A stretch of DNA of 64,000 bases from assembly GCF_004337705.1 (NCBI RefSeq), contig NZ_SKBU01000003.1:62001-126000 (forward strand). The letters are read 5' to 3'. Under the pieces are notes generated by a model. The model saw only the letters and a program-made list of their open reading frames with translations, searched no databases and was not told the DNA's origin. A program made the translations under genes and the position numbers. This document shows positions 18,168 through 26,678 of the stretch, piece by piece. The DNA is from Rubrobacter taiwanensis (GTDB lineage: Bacteria > Actinomycetota > Rubrobacteria > Rubrobacterales > Rubrobacteraceae). The first letter of the stretch is position 1. The number at the start of each line of letters is the position of its first letter.

Positions 18168-19033
18168 GCGACGACCCCTTCGTCACCCACCGCAGCCTGC
18201 TCTTCACCGTCGCCTACGAGATGCTCGGCTCCGCCGCCGACGCCGAGGACGTCGTGCAGGAGACCTGGCTGCGGTGGGCCGACGCCGACCGCACCGAGGT
18301 GCGGAACCCGCGGGCCTACCTGATCCGGGCCGTCACCCGCCAGGCGCTCAACCGGCTGCGGACGCTGGCGCGGCGGCGCGAGGAGTACGTCGGGGAGTGG
18401 CTGCCCGAGCCGCTGCTCACCGGTCCCGACGTGGCCGAGGACGCCGAGCTCGCCGAGAGCGTCTCGATCGCGATGCTGACCGTGCTGGAGACCCTCGCGC
18501 CCGCCGAACGGGCGGTCTTCGTCCTGCGCGAGGTCTTCGATGTGCCCTACGCCGACATCGCCGCAGCCCTCGATAAGACGCCGGCCGCGGTCCGGCAGAT
18601 CGCTCACCGCGCCAGGGAGCGCGTGATCGCGCGGCGGCCGCGGATACGGGTAGATCGCGCCGAGCAGCAGGAGGTGGTCGACCGGTTTTTGGCCGCGGTG
18701 CAGACCGGCGATCTCCAGGCGCTGCTCGACGTGCTCGCGCCCGACGTGGTGCTGGTAGCCGACGGCGGCGGCGAGGTGGCCGCCGTCCGGCGTCCGGTGG
18801 CGGGCCGCGACCGGGTGGCGGCCCTCCTCTCCCGCTTCAGGACGCTCGCGCCGGATGCGGTGGTCGGCACCGTATGGCTCAACGGCGCCCCGGCCGCGCG
18901 GATCGACCTCGACGGCGAGCTCGACACGGCGGTCACCTTCGTGGTTGAGGGCGGCCGGATCACCCACATCTACGCGATCCGCAACCCGCACAAGCTGGCC
19001 CGGCTCGAGGAGGAGGCCGAGCTCAGCCGCTGA
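18164..19033 (+). CDS. ECF41-family sigma factor (SigJ-like) with SnoaL-like C-terminal domain
   Basis: A 289-residue extracytoplasmic-function sigma factor. Region 2 spans about 8-70 (AEDVVQETWLRW), and region 4 spans about 105-155 (LAPAERAVFVLREVFDVPYADIA, AAVRQIAHRARERV). The linker has YVGEWLPEPL (75-84), and the fused C-terminal SnoaL-like domain carries DGGGEV (200-205) and NPHKL near the end; these are the hallmark motifs of ECF41, where the extension replaces an anti-sigma factor. No anti-sigma gene follows. Translation is coupled to the preceding decarboxylase. The module looks self-contained and transferable. Confidence 0.93.
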   Translation: MSDDPFVTHRSLLFTVAYEMLGSAADAEDVVQETWLRWADADRTEVRNPRAYLIRAVTRQALNRLRTLARRREEYVGEWLPEPLLTGPDVAEDAELAESVSIAMLTVLETLAPAERAVFVLREVFDVPYADIAAALDKTPAAVRQIAHRARERVIARRPRIRVDRAEQQEVVDRFLAAVQTGDLQALLDVLAPDVVLVADGGGEVAAVRRPVAGRDRVAALLSRFRTLAPDAVVGTVWLNGAPAARIDLDGELDTAVTFVVEGGRITHIYAIRNPHKLARLEEEAELSR

Positions 19034-19046
19034 CCGCGCACTCTCG

Positions 19047-20207
19047 TCAAGCCACGCTCTTACCGTCTTTGTACGGGCTGTGACGGCTGTAGAAGGCCAG
19101 GTTTTCGGCCACGATCTCTTTCTCCTCCTCGATGTACTGCTCGATGGCGCGCCGGAAGAGGGGGTGGCGGATCTCGTGCGCGCTGTAAGTTAAAGTGGGC
19201 AGGAAGCCGCGGGCGAGCTTGTGCTCACCCTGCGCCCCGGCCTCAAAGAGCCCGAGACGCCGCTCGATGGCGAACTCTACCGGGCGGTAGTAGCAGAGCT
19301 CGAAGTGCAGGTTCCGCCGCTCTACGGTAGCCCCCCAGTAGCGGCCGTAGAGCGAGTCTCCCTTGAAGAAGCTGAGGGCGCCCGCGACCGGCCGCCCCCC
19401 GGCGCGCGCCACGACGAACAGGATGCGGTCGCGCATCGTCCGGAAGACCTCCTCGAAGAAAGCGCGCGTGAGGTAGGGGCTGCCCCACTTCTTCTCCGAG
19501 GTGCTGATGTAGAACTCGTACATCGCCGCGGCGTGCCCGGGATACAGCGCCTCTCCGGTGAGGGATTCTATGGCGAGATCCCCATCAAGCTGGCGGCGCT
19601 CGCGCCGGATCTGGCCCCGCCGCTTGCCCTTTAGCGCGCTCAGATAGTCCTGAAAAGAGCCGTAGCCCCGGTTGCGCCAATGAAACTGCATCGAGTGCCG
19701 GAGGGCGAAGCCGCGACCCGTGAACTCGGGGACCTCTCCCTCCGGCAGAAAGAGCGCGTGCGAGGAGCTCACCCCCACCTCCTCCCCTAGCCTCCGGGCC
19801 TCACCGAGCAGGGCGTCCGCCACCGCCGCGCGGTCGGCGCCGGGACGCACGAGGAGCTTCGGACCCGTGGCGGGCGTGAACGGCACGGCCGCGACCAGCT
19901 TCGGGTAGTAGGACAGCCCGTGCTGATGGTAGGCGTGCGCCCAGTCCCAGTCGAAGATGTACTCCCCGAAGCTGTCCGTCTTTACGTACAGCGGCAGCGC
20001 GCCCAGAAGTTGCCCGCCACCGGTGCAGACGAGGTAGACCGGCGACCAGCCGCTCCCCTTGCCGACGCTGCCCGAGCGCTCCAGCGCGCGCAAAAACTCG
20101 TGGTCGAAGAACGGGAAGTCCGGCGGCTCCAGAGCACGCCACGCGGACGGCTCTACCTGCTCGATGCTGGCGAGAGGCCGGACCCGCACGGCCTCAGCGC
20201 CCCGCAT
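19047..20207 (-). CDS. FemAB-like/COG3146 GNAT-fold acyltransferase
   Basis: A 386-residue protein of the COG3146 (DUF482) group, a double GNAT fold related to FemAB peptidyltransferases. Diagnostic blocks are FFDHEFLRALERSGSV, FGEYIFDWDWAHAY, FHWRNRGYGSFQDYLSALKGKRRGQIRRERR, a strongly basic segment, and FELCYYRPVEFAIERRLGLFEAGAQGEHK with an ending rich in YSAHEIRHPLF. Members are proposed to transfer acyl or aminoacyl groups, but the substrate is undefined. The start could be the GTG a few codons inside the ATG used here. It converges on the ECF41 gene 14 bp away. Confidence 0.83.
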   Translation of the reverse strand: MRGAEAVRVRPLASIEQVEPSAWRALEPPDFPFFDHEFLRALERSGSVGKGSGWSPVYLVCTGGGQLLGALPLYVKTDSFGEYIFDWDWAHAYHQHGLSYYPKLVAAVPFTPATGPKLLVRPGADRAAVADALLGEARRLGEEVGVSSSHALFLPEGEVPEFTGRGFALRHSMQFHWRNRGYGSFQDYLSALKGKRRGQIRRERRQLDGDLAIESLTGEALYPGHAAAMYEFYISTSEKKWGSPYLTRAFFEEVFRTMRDRILFVVARAGGRPVAGALSFFKGDSLYGRYWGATVERRNLHFELCYYRPVEFAIERRLGLFEAGAQGEHKLARGFLPTLTYSAHEIRHPLFRRAIEQYIEEEKEIVAENLAFYSRHSPYKDGKSVA

Positions 20208-20273
20208 TCGTGTCGAAGACTCCCGTAAAAAACATGAGCCGTGAACATTCTATCCCCCGCTCACGCCTCCATG

Positions 20274-20861
20274 TCAGCGCACGCTCGGCAGGTACCCCGG
20301 GCGCGAGCGCTCGAAGTGCTCGATCTCCTCCTCGTGCCGCAGCGTAAGCCCGACGTCATCGAGTCCGTTTAAGAGCCGGTAGCGGGTGAAGTCGTCGACC
20401 TCGAACTCAGTCTCCACGCCCGGGCCCTTTACGGTGCGAGACTCCAGGTCTACCGTGATCTCGGCCTCCGGGTCCTCGCGCACGGCGTCGAGCAGCTTCC
20501 GCACCGTCTCCTCCGGCAGCTCGACGGTGAGCACACCGTTCTTTGTGCAGTTGTTCTTGAAGATGTCGGCGAAGGAGGGCGCGATCACGGCCCCAAAGCC
20601 GTAGTCCTGCACCGCCCAGACGGCGTGCTCGCGGCTGGAGCCGCACCCGAAGTTCTCGCCCGCGATGAGGACGACCGCGCCCTCGTGCTCGGGCCTGTTG
20701 AGGACGAAGTCCTCATCCTCGCGCCACTCGGAGAAGAGGAACTGCCCAAATCCGGTGCGCTCGATGCGCTTGAGGGCGTCGGAGGGTACGATCTGGTCGG
20801 TGTCAACGTCCGAGTAACCGAGCGGCAGCGCCTTGCCCTCGACCTTCTTTACGGGCTCCAT
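20274..20861 (-). CDS. leuD: 3-isopropylmalate dehydratase small subunit
   Basis: A 195-residue swivel-domain subunit of the aconitase-family isomerase in leucine synthesis. The N-terminus has LGYSDVDTDQIVPSDALK, and the active-site loop is FGCGSSREHAVWA, with IFKNNCTKNGVLTV downstream. It starts immediately after the leuC stop, with GGAGGTGAG inside the end of leuC as its ribosome binding site. Together with leuC it converts 2-isopropylmalate to 3-isopropylmalate. Confidence 0.97.
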   Translation of the reverse strand: MEPVKKVEGKALPLGYSDVDTDQIVPSDALKRIERTGFGQFLFSEWREDEDFVLNRPEHEGAVVLIAGENFGCGSSREHAVWAVQDYGFGAVIAPSFADIFKNNCTKNGVLTVELPEETVRKLLDAVREDPEAEITVDLESRTVKGPGVETEFEVDDFTRYRLLNGLDDVGLTLRHEEEIEHFERSRPGYLPSVR

Positions 20862-22265
20862 CTAGCTCACCTCCACGGGGACGCCGAGCTCGCTGGGAGA
20901 GGCGAAGCGGCCCATCACCGCCGTCGCCGCCGCGACGACCGGGCTCACGAGGTGCGTCCTGCCGCCCTTGCCCTGCCGCCCCTCGAAGTTGCGGTTGGAG
21001 GTGGAGGCGCAGCGCTCGCCGGGGGAGAGGATATCCGGGTTCATCCCGAGGCACATCGAGCAGCCGGCGTTGCGCCACTCGAAGCCCGCCTCGATAAAGA
21101 TCCTGTCGAGCCCCTCCTCCTCGGCCTGCCTCTTCACGCGCATCGAGCCGGGGACGACCATCGCCCGGATGCCCTCCTTGACCTTGTGGCCCTCCAGCAC
21201 GCGGGCCGCCGCCCGCAGATCCTCTATGCGGGCGTTGGTGCACGACCCGATGAACACGGTGTCCACCTCTATCTCTCTTATGGGGGTGCCGGGCTTGAGG
21301 CCCATGTACCTGAGGGCCCGCTCGTGCCCCTCGTTCTCGGGCTCGGGGACCTCCCCGTCGAGCGGGACGGTCTGGGCCGGGGTGGTGCCCCAGGAGACGT
21401 AGGGGACGAGCTCCCGCGCGTCTATGAAGACCTCCTTATCGAAGGTGGCCCCCTCGTCGGTGGGCAGCGTCCGCCAGTACTCGAGCGCCTCCTCCCAGGC
21501 CCGGCCCTTGGGGGCGTGCGGCCGGCCCTCGATGTACGAGTAGGTCTTCTCGTCGGGGGCGACCATCCCGGCGCGCCCGCCGCCCTCGATGGTCATGTTG
21601 CAGATCGTCATCCGCCCCTCCATGGAGAGGTTGCGGATCGCCTCGCCCCGGTACTCGATGACGTGCCCCACCCCGCCGCCGGTGCCGATCCTGTTCAGGA
21701 TGCCGAGCATGATGTCCTTGGCGGTCACGTCCGGCGGCGCCTCACCCTCAACGGTTATGGCCATCGTCTTGGGCCGCCTCTGCGGTATGGTCTGGGTGGC
21801 GAGCACGTGCTCGACCTCGCTCGTGCCGATGCCGAAGGCCAGAGCCCCGAATGCCCCGTGGGTGGAGGTGTGGCTGTCGCCGCAGACGATGACCATCCCG
21901 GGCTGGGTGAGCCCCATCTCAGGGCCGATAACGTGCACGATCCCCTGCCCAAGCGATCCCCACTCGTGCAGCTGTATCCCGAACTCCTCGCAGTTGCGGC
22001 GCAGCGCCTCCATCTGCCTGGCGGAGACCTTATCCCTGACCCCAAGCCCCACGTCGGTGGTCGGCACGTTGTGGTCCATCGTGGCCACGGTGAGGTCGGG
22101 GCGGCGCACCTTCCGCCCGGCGAGCCGCAAGGCCTCGAAGGCCTGCGGGCTCGTCACCTCGTGCACCATGTGCAGGTCCACGTAGAGCAGATCGGGCTCC
22201 CCTTCGGCCCGCCGCACCACGTGCCGCTCCCATATCTTCTCCGCGAGCGTTCTGGGCCTGCTCAT
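20862..22265 (-). CDS. leuC: 3-isopropylmalate dehydratase large subunit
   Basis: A 467-residue [4Fe-4S] aconitase-family subunit. The cluster ligands are the cysteine of [13 protein letters not shown] and the two of [20 protein letters not shown] and [20 protein letters not shown] are also conserved. It is the second gene of a methyltransferase-leuC-leuD operon: the upstream stop is 1 bp from the leuC ATG, and GGAGGGA spans that junction. The operon faces an NdgR/LtbR-type regulator that in other Actinobacteria controls leuCD. The cluster would be supplied by the Suf system at 50.9-56.5 kb. Confidence 0.97.
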   Translation of the reverse strand: MSRPRTLAEKIWERHVVRRAEGEPDLLYVDLHMVHEVTSPQAFEALRLAGRKVRRPDLTVATMDHNVPTTDVGLGVRDKVSARQMEALRRNCEEFGIQLHEWGSLGQGIVHVIGPEMGLTQPGMVIVCGDSHTSTHGAFGALAFGIGTSEVEHVLATQTIPQRRPKTMAITVEGEAPPDVTAKDIMLGILNRIGTGGGVGHVIEYRGEAIRNLSMEGRMTICNMTIEGGGRAGMVAPDEKTYSYIEGRPHAPKGRAWEEALEYWRTLPTDEGATFDKEVFIDARELVPYVSWGTTPAQTVPLDGEVPEPENEGHERALRYMGLKPGTPIREIEVDTVFIGSCTNARIEDLRAAARVLEGHKVKEGIRAMVVPGSMRVKRQAEEEGLDRIFIEAGFEWRNAGCSMCLGMNPDILSPGERCASTSNRNFEGRQGKGGRTHLVSPVVAAATAVMGRFASPSELGVPVEVS

Positions 22266-22266
22266 C

Positions 22267-23082
22267 TCATCCCTCCTGTACCGAAACGCCTGTAGTGGCA
22301 GTCTCCCTCTCCGGCTTCCGCGCCAGCATGTTCAGCCGCACGTAATCGGCTAGCAGCGGACCATCCATCGCCGCCATCTCTCTCGCCACAGCGACCGCGA
22401 AGGGATCTCTCTCCTCCTCCGGCAGCGCTTCCACATGCCCCCTCAGAATTATCGTTCTCAGATAACCGGCCAGCTTACCGACCGAATCGAACCGCGTCGG
22501 CTCCTCGTGCAGCCAGCACCGCACGCGCTCGAAGCCCGCCGCCTCCAGCCGGGCCTTCGTCACCTCCACACCCGCATATTCCTTGTTCTCCTCCCAGCCC
22601 TCAAAGAAGCCCCGGAACCTCTCGCCGCGCATCACCCTCTCCGTCGCCTCGCGCACCCGCAGTATGTTCCCCTCACCCCCGCACTGCGCAGCGAGCAGCC
22701 CGCCGGGCCTCAGAGCCGCGGCGAGCCGCCGGAAGAGCCTCGCGTGGTCCGGGATCCAGTGAAAAGTAGCGGTCGAGAAGACCACGTCCACCGGCTCCCC
22801 AACCTCCAGCTCCAGCAGGTCGCGACGCTCCACCCGCACCCGCCCCTCACCGGCGAACCGCTCCCGCGCCGCCCTCACCATCGCCTCCGAAGCGTCCACC
22901 GCCAGTACCCTCCCGCCCGGCAGACGCTCCAGAAGCAACTCCGTGACGCGCCCGGTGCCGCACCCGGCGTCCAGCACACACTCATCCCCCCGCAGCTCCA
23001 GACGCTCCAGAAAGGCCGCACCCCAGCGGGTCATTGGGTCCGCCAGCGCCTCATAAGAGACGGCATCCCACTCAAGCGCCAA
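22267..23082 (-). CDS. trans-aconitate 2-methyltransferase-like SAM methyltransferase
   Basis: A 271-residue class I methyltransferase similar to Tam: start [23 protein letters not shown] motif [16 protein letters not shown], acidic [11 protein letters not shown], and [27 protein letters not shown]. Tam methylates trans-aconitate, and yeast Tmt1 also methylates 3-isopropylmalate. Being the first gene of the operon with leuC and leuD (1-bp gap) suggests a substrate from the isopropylmalate/aconitate family; this is inference. The C-terminal QEG overlaps the leuC ribosome binding site. The start ATG lies 61 bp from the divergent iclR-type gene. Confidence 0.82.
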   Translation of the reverse strand: MALEWDAVSYEALADPMTRWGAAFLERLELRGDECVLDAGCGTGRVTELLLERLPGGRVLAVDASEAMVRAARERFAGEGRVRVERRDLLELEVGEPVDVVFSTATFHWIPDHARLFRRLAAALRPGGLLAAQCGGEGNILRVREATERVMRGERFRGFFEGWEENKEYAGVEVTKARLEAAGFERVRCWLHEEPTRFDSVGKLAGYLRTIILRGHVEALPEEERDPFAVAVAREMAAMDGPLLADYVRLNMLARKPERETATTGVSVQEG

Positions 23083-23105
23083 CGCCGGAGACCCCCTCCC
23101 AGCCG

Positions 23106-23134
23106 TTGATTCGTCTCATATTCTGAGATATCTT
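23106..23134 (+). promoter_or_regulatory. iclR-type promoter with an internal palindrome
   Basis: TTGATT (23106-23111), a 17-bp spacer and TATCTT (23129-23134). The spacer contains the perfect dyad TCTCA-N5-TGAGA (23114-23128), well placed to occlude RNA polymerase and so likely an autoregulatory operator shared with the divergent leuCD operon. The -10 box ends 9 bases before the ATG, a near-leaderless layout. Confidence 0.6.
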
Positions 23135-23143
23135 GTCCAATAT

Positions 23144-23872
23144 ATGAGCAGTTTAGAACAAGGGGCGGCGGGAAGCAAGAGCGGTGTCGGGGTGCTGGAC
23201 AAGGCGGTGGCGATTCTGGCGTTTCTTGCTGCGTCTGGGCCGGCTACTTTAGCGGAGGTGGTCGGGGGGACGGGGTACTCGCGGGCGACGGTCTACCGGC
23301 TGCTCTCGGCGTTGGAGGCGCACCGGCTGGTGGTAAGGGAGGATGGGCGGTACTCGCTCGGGCTGCGGCTTCTGGGGTGGGGCGAGCGAGCTTTGGGGGG
23401 TGCGGGCGTGATCTCTGCGGCGCGGCCGGTACTGGAGGAGCTGCGGGACGTCACGGGGGAGAGTACGCAGCTATATGTGCGCGAGAGAGACACGCGGGTC
23501 TGTGTGGCGGCGGTCGAGCGGGTCAGCGGGTTGCGGGACACGGTTCCGGTGGGGGCGGTGCTGCCGCTAGAGCGGGGATCGGCGGGGAAGGTGATCCTGG
23601 CCTGGGCCGGGGACCGGGGGCGGCATGGTTTGGACGAGGCGGACCTGGCGGAGATCCGGGAGCGGGGCTGGGCCGAGAGCGTCGCCGAGCGGGAGGAGGG
23701 GGTCGCCAGTGTGAGCGCGCCGGTCTTCGGTGCTGTGGGGGGCGTGGTTGCGGTCGTGAGTGTCAGTGGTCCCATCGCCCGGCTCGGGGAGCGGCCCGGC
23801 GGGCGGCTAGCGGGTCCGGTCGTGGCGGCGGCGCGCAAGATCGAGGGCCTTCTTATGGGCCGCGGATCTTAG
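23144..23872 (+). CDS. IclR-family regulator, NdgR/LtbR type
   Basis: A 242-residue repressor or activator. The N-terminal winged helix-turn-helix covers about 15-75 (GVGVLDKAVAILAFL, TGYSRATVYRLLSALEAHRLV), and the effector domain contains ESTQLYVRERDTRVCVAAVERVSGLRDTVPVGAVLPL in two adjoining blocks and GVASVSAPVF. These blocks are characteristic of NdgR (Streptomyces) and LtbR (Corynebacterium), which are divergent from and control leuCD; the gene arrangement here is the same except that a methyltransferase gene is inserted before leuC. The 3' end overlaps the convergent DUF1624 gene by 4 bp. Confidence 0.93.
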   Translation: MSSLEQGAAGSKSGVGVLDKAVAILAFLAASGPATLAEVVGGTGYSRATVYRLLSALEAHRLVVREDGRYSLGLRLLGWGERALGGAGVISAARPVLEELRDVTGESTQLYVRERDTRVCVAAVERVSGLRDTVPVGAVLPLERGSAGKVILAWAGDRGRHGLDEADLAEIRERGWAESVAEREEGVASVSAPVFGAVGGVVAVVSVSGPIARLGERPGGRLAGPVVAAARKIEGLLMGRGS

Positions 23873-24597
23873 AACGCTTCCAGGCTGCCGGCGCCGAGCA
23901 GGATCAGGGCCGCGATCAGGAGCGGCTGGTGGACGAGGTAGATAAAGAGCGAGTGGCGGCCCAGGAAGGCCAGGCCACCCGCGAGCGGGGGGGCGGGTTT
24001 TGCGGCCTCCGGGTGTCGTTCACCGTAGAAGGCGTTTCCGGCCGCGATGCCCAGCAGTGCGATCCCGAACCAGGGAAAGAGCGGCCAGTAGTCCACCATC
24101 GAGAACGGCGGGAGGCCCAAAGGCGCGAGCCAGACGGAGTCTCCGGGCGTTCCGTAGACCGCGACCCCCGCTGTGACGAACGCCAGGGCGAGCGCCACGT
24201 TCAGCAATTTGAAGCGCAGGAGAGGATAAGAGAGCAGGATCGAGGCTCCGATCAGGTGCAAGATGCCGAAGATTATCGGCTCGTCGGGGATCACGAGCAG
24301 GGTGACGAGCGTTATGAGCATCCCGTAGCAGAAGATTCTGAGGCCCCGCAGCGCGTACTTCCGCCAGCCCGCCTCCCCGGCAGCGCTCGCCCGCCGGTAG
24401 CTGAGCGTGAGCGAGACCCCGGCCAGGAAGATGAAGGTGCTCCCTATCGTACGGCCGGTCCACAACCCGATCCCCGACCGGAAGAAGTCCGGGTCGAAGT
24501 GCCCGAACATGGCGATGTCGTACGAGAGGTGGTAGAGGACCATCGCGATCAGGGCCACCCCGCGCAGAGCGTCTACCTCCCACAACCGGCGGTGCAT
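23869..24597 (-). CDS. DUF1624-type multi-pass membrane protein
   Basis: A 242-residue membrane protein with about seven hydrophobic spans. It has the motif set of the DUF1624 branch of heparan-glucosaminide-acetyltransferase-like proteins: WEVDALRGVALIAMVLYHLSYD at the start, TGRTIGSTFIFLAGVSL, and FLGRHSLFIYLVHQPLLI at the end. A transmembrane acyl transfer is the family expectation, with unknown substrate. TAAGAT (24604-24609) ends 6 bases before the ATG, so the mRNA is probably leaderless; its promoter overlaps a long inverted repeat. Confidence 0.85.
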   Translation of the reverse strand: MHRRLWEVDALRGVALIAMVLYHLSYDIAMFGHFDPDFFRSGIGLWTGRTIGSTFIFLAGVSLTLSYRRASAAGEAGWRKYALRGLRIFCYGMLITLVTLLVIPDEPIIFGILHLIGASILLSYPLLRFKLLNVALALAFVTAGVAVYGTPGDSVWLAPLGLPPFSMVDYWPLFPWFGIALLGIAAGNAFYGERHPEAAKPAPPLAGGLAFLGRHSLFIYLVHQPLLIAALILLGAGSLEAF

Positions 24598-24612
24598 GAA
24601 GCTATCTTACAC

Positions 24613-24663
24613 CCGGCGTTAAGACCCGCCCAACCGGTGTGAAGTTGCGGGTCTTAACGCCGG
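24613..24663. repeat. 17-bp-arm perfect inverted repeat between DUF1624 and purE
   Basis: The arms at 24613-24629 and 24647-24663 are exact reverse complements over 17 bp, with a 17-nt centre. The element lies between two divergent genes, so it is not a terminator. One arm covers the region between TTGGGC (24628-24633) and TAAGAT (24604-24609), the likely promoter of the DUF1624 gene. It may be a large operator, or the remnant of a small mobile element. Confidence 0.8.
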
Positions 24664-24731
24664 AACTCCCGCCGCCACCGGCGGTCTGCTACACTGCTTT
24701 TCCGGCGATGGAGAGTGCGGGAGGAGGTGTC

Positions 24732-25217
24732 GTGGCCGCCAGGGTAGGCGTGATCATGGGCAGCGCATCGGACTGGGAGACGATGAGGCACGCCTGCGAG
24801 GTGCTGGAGGAGCTCGGCATCCCATACGAGAAGCGCGTGGTCTCGGCCCACCGGACGCCGGACCTCATGTTCGAGTACGCCGCCGGCGCCGCCCGGCGGG
24901 GGCTCGAGGTGATCATCGCCGGGGCCGGAGGGGCGGCGCACCTTCCCGGGATGGTCGCCTCCAAGACGGTGCTGCCGGTGATCGGGGTGCCGGTCAGGTC
25001 TTCGAGCCTGAACGGGCTGGACTCGCTGCTCTCCATCGTCCAGATGCCGGGCGGGGTCCCGGTGGCCACCGTGGCCATCGGCCGGGCGGGGGCTACCAAC
25101 GCCGGCCTGCTGGCAGCCCAGATCCTCGCCGTCCGAGACCCGGAGATCCGGCACAGCCTCGAGGAGCGCCGGGAGCGGGTGCGCCGGGAGGTGCTGGAGG
25201 GGGGTGATCTCTCGTGA
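24732..25217 (+). CDS. purE: N5-carboxyaminoimidazole ribonucleotide mutase
   Basis: A 161-residue class I PurE, the carboxyl-migrating enzyme of de novo purine synthesis. Conserved blocks are [14 protein letters not shown], the SAHRTPD loop with the catalytic histidine, and [17 protein letters not shown] 24732 is chosen because GGGAGG lies 7 bases before it and the conserved core starts six residues in; the ATG at 24708 behind a TACACT box (24690-24695) is an alternative, leaderless start. It overlaps purK by 4 bp (GTGA). Confidence 0.95.
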   Translation: MAARVGVIMGSASDWETMRHACEVLEELGIPYEKRVVSAHRTPDLMFEYAAGAARRGLEVIIAGAGGAAHLPGMVASKTVLPVIGVPVRSSSLNGLDSLLSIVQMPGGVPVATVAIGRAGATNAGLLAAQILAVRDPEIRHSLEERRERVRREVLEGGDLS

Positions 25218-26380
25218 ACCGCACCATCCTCCCCGGGAGCACGGTAGGCGTGCTGGGCGGGGGCCAGCTCGGGCGCATGCTGGCGCTCGCCGGGGGGCAC
25301 ATGGGCTACCGGTTTCTGGTGCTCGACCCGGCCCCCGACGCCCCGGCCGGGCAGGTCTCAAGCGGCCAGATCGTGGCCCCCTACAGCGACCGCGAGGCCG
25401 CAAGCAAGCTGGCTACAGCCTCGGACGTGATCACCTACGAGTTCGAGAACGTGGACGCCGGGGTGGCGCGGATGCTGGAGCAGGAGGCCTACGTCCCGCA
25501 GGGGAGCGCTCTGCTCCACACCACCCAGCACCGGCTGCGCGAGAAGCGGGCCGTGGAGGAGGCAGGGGCCCCGGTCGCCCCCTACGAGCCGGTGCGCAGC
25601 GAGGAGGACCTCCGGAAAGCTCTCGGGCGGCTTGGCACCCCCTGCGTGCTCAAGACCGCAACAGGCGGCTACGACGGCAAGGGCCAGCGCGTCATCCGCT
25701 CGGAGGCGGAGGCCCCGGAGGCCTTCTCCGAGCTCTCCGGGACCGAGCTGGTGCTTGAGCGGTTTATCCCCTTCCGGAAAGAGCTCTCTGTCATCGCGGC
25801 CCGCACCCCGCAGGGGGAGGTAGAGACCTTCCCCCCTGCCGAGAACGTCCATGCCGACAACATCCTCCATCTCTCCATCGTCCCCGCCCGCATCCCGCAG
25901 GAGGTGCAGGATCAGGCCCGCCGGATCGCGGTGCGCATCGCCGAGGCGCTCGGCGTGGTGGGCCTCGTCGTGGTGGAGATGTTCTGGGCCGGCGGGGACG
26001 AGATCTACGTCAACGAGCTCGCCCCCCGGCCCCACAACTCCGGCCACTACACCATAGAAGCCTGCCTCACCTCGCAGTTCGAGCAGCACCTCCGGGCCGT
26101 ATGCAACCTCCCGCTCGCCCCGACCACCCTCCTCACCCCGGCGGTCATGGTCAACATACTCGGCGAGCACCTGGAGCCGGTGATCCGGCTTCTCTCCCAG
26201 GGGAAGATAGCCCCCGGCGGCAGCGTGGTGCCGAAGGTCCACATCTACGGCAAGGCCAGCGCGAAGCCCAAACGCAAGATGGGCCACATAACCCTCCTCG
26301 CCCCCGACACCGAAGCGGCCCTCCGGTGGGTCGAGAGGACCGGGCTCTGGGCCTCTCAGAGAGAAGCCGCCCAGACGTAA
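25214..26380 (+). CDS. purK: N5-carboxyaminoimidazole ribonucleotide synthetase
   Basis: A 388-residue ATP-grasp enzyme that makes N5-CAIR from AIR, ATP and bicarbonate, feeding PurE. The start has [17 protein letters not shown]; the ATP-grasp core includes [16 protein letters not shown] and [26 protein letters not shown]. The C-terminus has [13 protein letters not shown] start overlaps the purE stop. A terminator-like hairpin straddles the stop codon. Confidence 0.96.
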   Translation: MNRTILPGSTVGVLGGGQLGRMLALAGGHMGYRFLVLDPAPDAPAGQVSSGQIVAPYSDREAASKLATASDVITYEFENVDAGVARMLEQEAYVPQGSALLHTTQHRLREKRAVEEAGAPVAPYEPVRSEEDLRKALGRLGTPCVLKTATGGYDGKGQRVIRSEAEAPEAFSELSGTELVLERFIPFRKELSVIAARTPQGEVETFPPAENVHADNILHLSIVPARIPQEVQDQARRIAVRIAEALGVVGLVVVEMFWAGGDEIYVNELAPRPHNSGHYTIEACLTSQFEQHLRAVCNLPLAPTTLLTPAVMVNILGEHLEPVIRLLSQGKIAPGGSVVPKVHIYGKASAKPKRKMGHITLLAPDTEAALRWVERTGLWASQREAAQT

Positions 26381-26387
26381 GGGCGGC
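26366..26387 (+). terminator. hairpin at the end of purEK
   Basis: GCCGCCC (26366-26372) and GGGCGGC (26381-26387) form a perfect 7-bp stem around the purK stop codon, followed by GGTTTCT. The U-tract is weak. The same stem sequence recurs in the cold-shock leader at 58588. Confidence 0.5.
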
Positions 26388-26492
26388 GGTTTCTGCCGGA
26401 TGTTCGATGCGACTGAAGGACCCCGCTCAATGACGCTTGGACGCGCTTCAAGCCCCGTTTCCCGCAGTTCCGGCAGGTTGCCCGACCTACAT

Positions 26493-26521
26493 ATGACAGC
26501 CCGCACGATCGGCGCTATACT
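26493..26521 (+). promoter_or_regulatory. trpS promoter
   Basis: ATGACA (26493-26498), a 17-bp spacer and TATACT (26516-26521). The predicted start near 26528 is only a few bases before the leader-peptide ATG at 26531 and about 150 bases before trpS. Confidence 0.65.
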
Positions 26522-26530
26522 GAGGTTTAG

Positions 26531-26593
26531 ATGATGGATCAAGGTCACACGATCCCGTTCCGCACCGCCCGCCGGTGGTGGCCGCTCCCGTAG
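26531..26593 (+). CDS. trpS leader peptide with tandem Trp codons
   Basis: A 20-codon frame reading MMDQGHTIPF then RTARRWWPLP and a TAG stop. Two adjacent TGG codons (26576-26581) sit five codons from the end, exactly where a hairpin begins, as in classical tryptophan attenuators. Trp is the rarest amino acid, so a Trp-Trp pair in a short leader frame before a tryptophanyl-tRNA synthetase gene is unlikely to be chance. The frame begins 9 bases after the -10 box and would be read leaderless. A second in-frame ATG follows the first. Confidence 0.7.
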   Translation: MMDQGHTIPFRTARRWWPLP

Positions 26594-26611
26594 CGGCCCC
26601 GCACCCCACCG
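26573..26611 (+). ncRNA. attenuator-like hairpin overlapping the Trp codons
   Basis: Inner stem GGCCGCT (26580-26586)/AGCGGCC (26592-26598) with a 5-nt loop, and outer stem CGGTGG (26573-26578)/CCACCG (26606-26611). Both 5' arms contain the Trp codons and an inner 3' arm contains the stop codon. A competing partner AGCGGC lies at 26642-26647, next to a small GCGG/CCGC hairpin (26643-26656) just before the trpS ribosome binding site. No poly-U run is present, so termination would be Rho-dependent or control would be translational. It lacks the GGTGG-ACCGCG T-box signature. Confidence 0.55.
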
Positions 26612-26678
26612 TACGATAATTCCGGAGTCAGGCAAGACTAGAGCGGCTTGTTCCGCCGAGGAAGTCGAAGAGGAGCTT

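Noticed and set aside
20208-20273. A terminator for leuCD near the TTTTTT run
   Set aside because: The possible stems (CGTGA/TCACG or TGAGC/GCTCA) are short with large loops, and pairing is not adjacent to the T-run.
26381-26678. T-box riboswitch before trpS
   Set aside because: No AGGGTGGnACCGCG-type T-box sequence and no terminator with a poly-U run; the leader-peptide model fits better.
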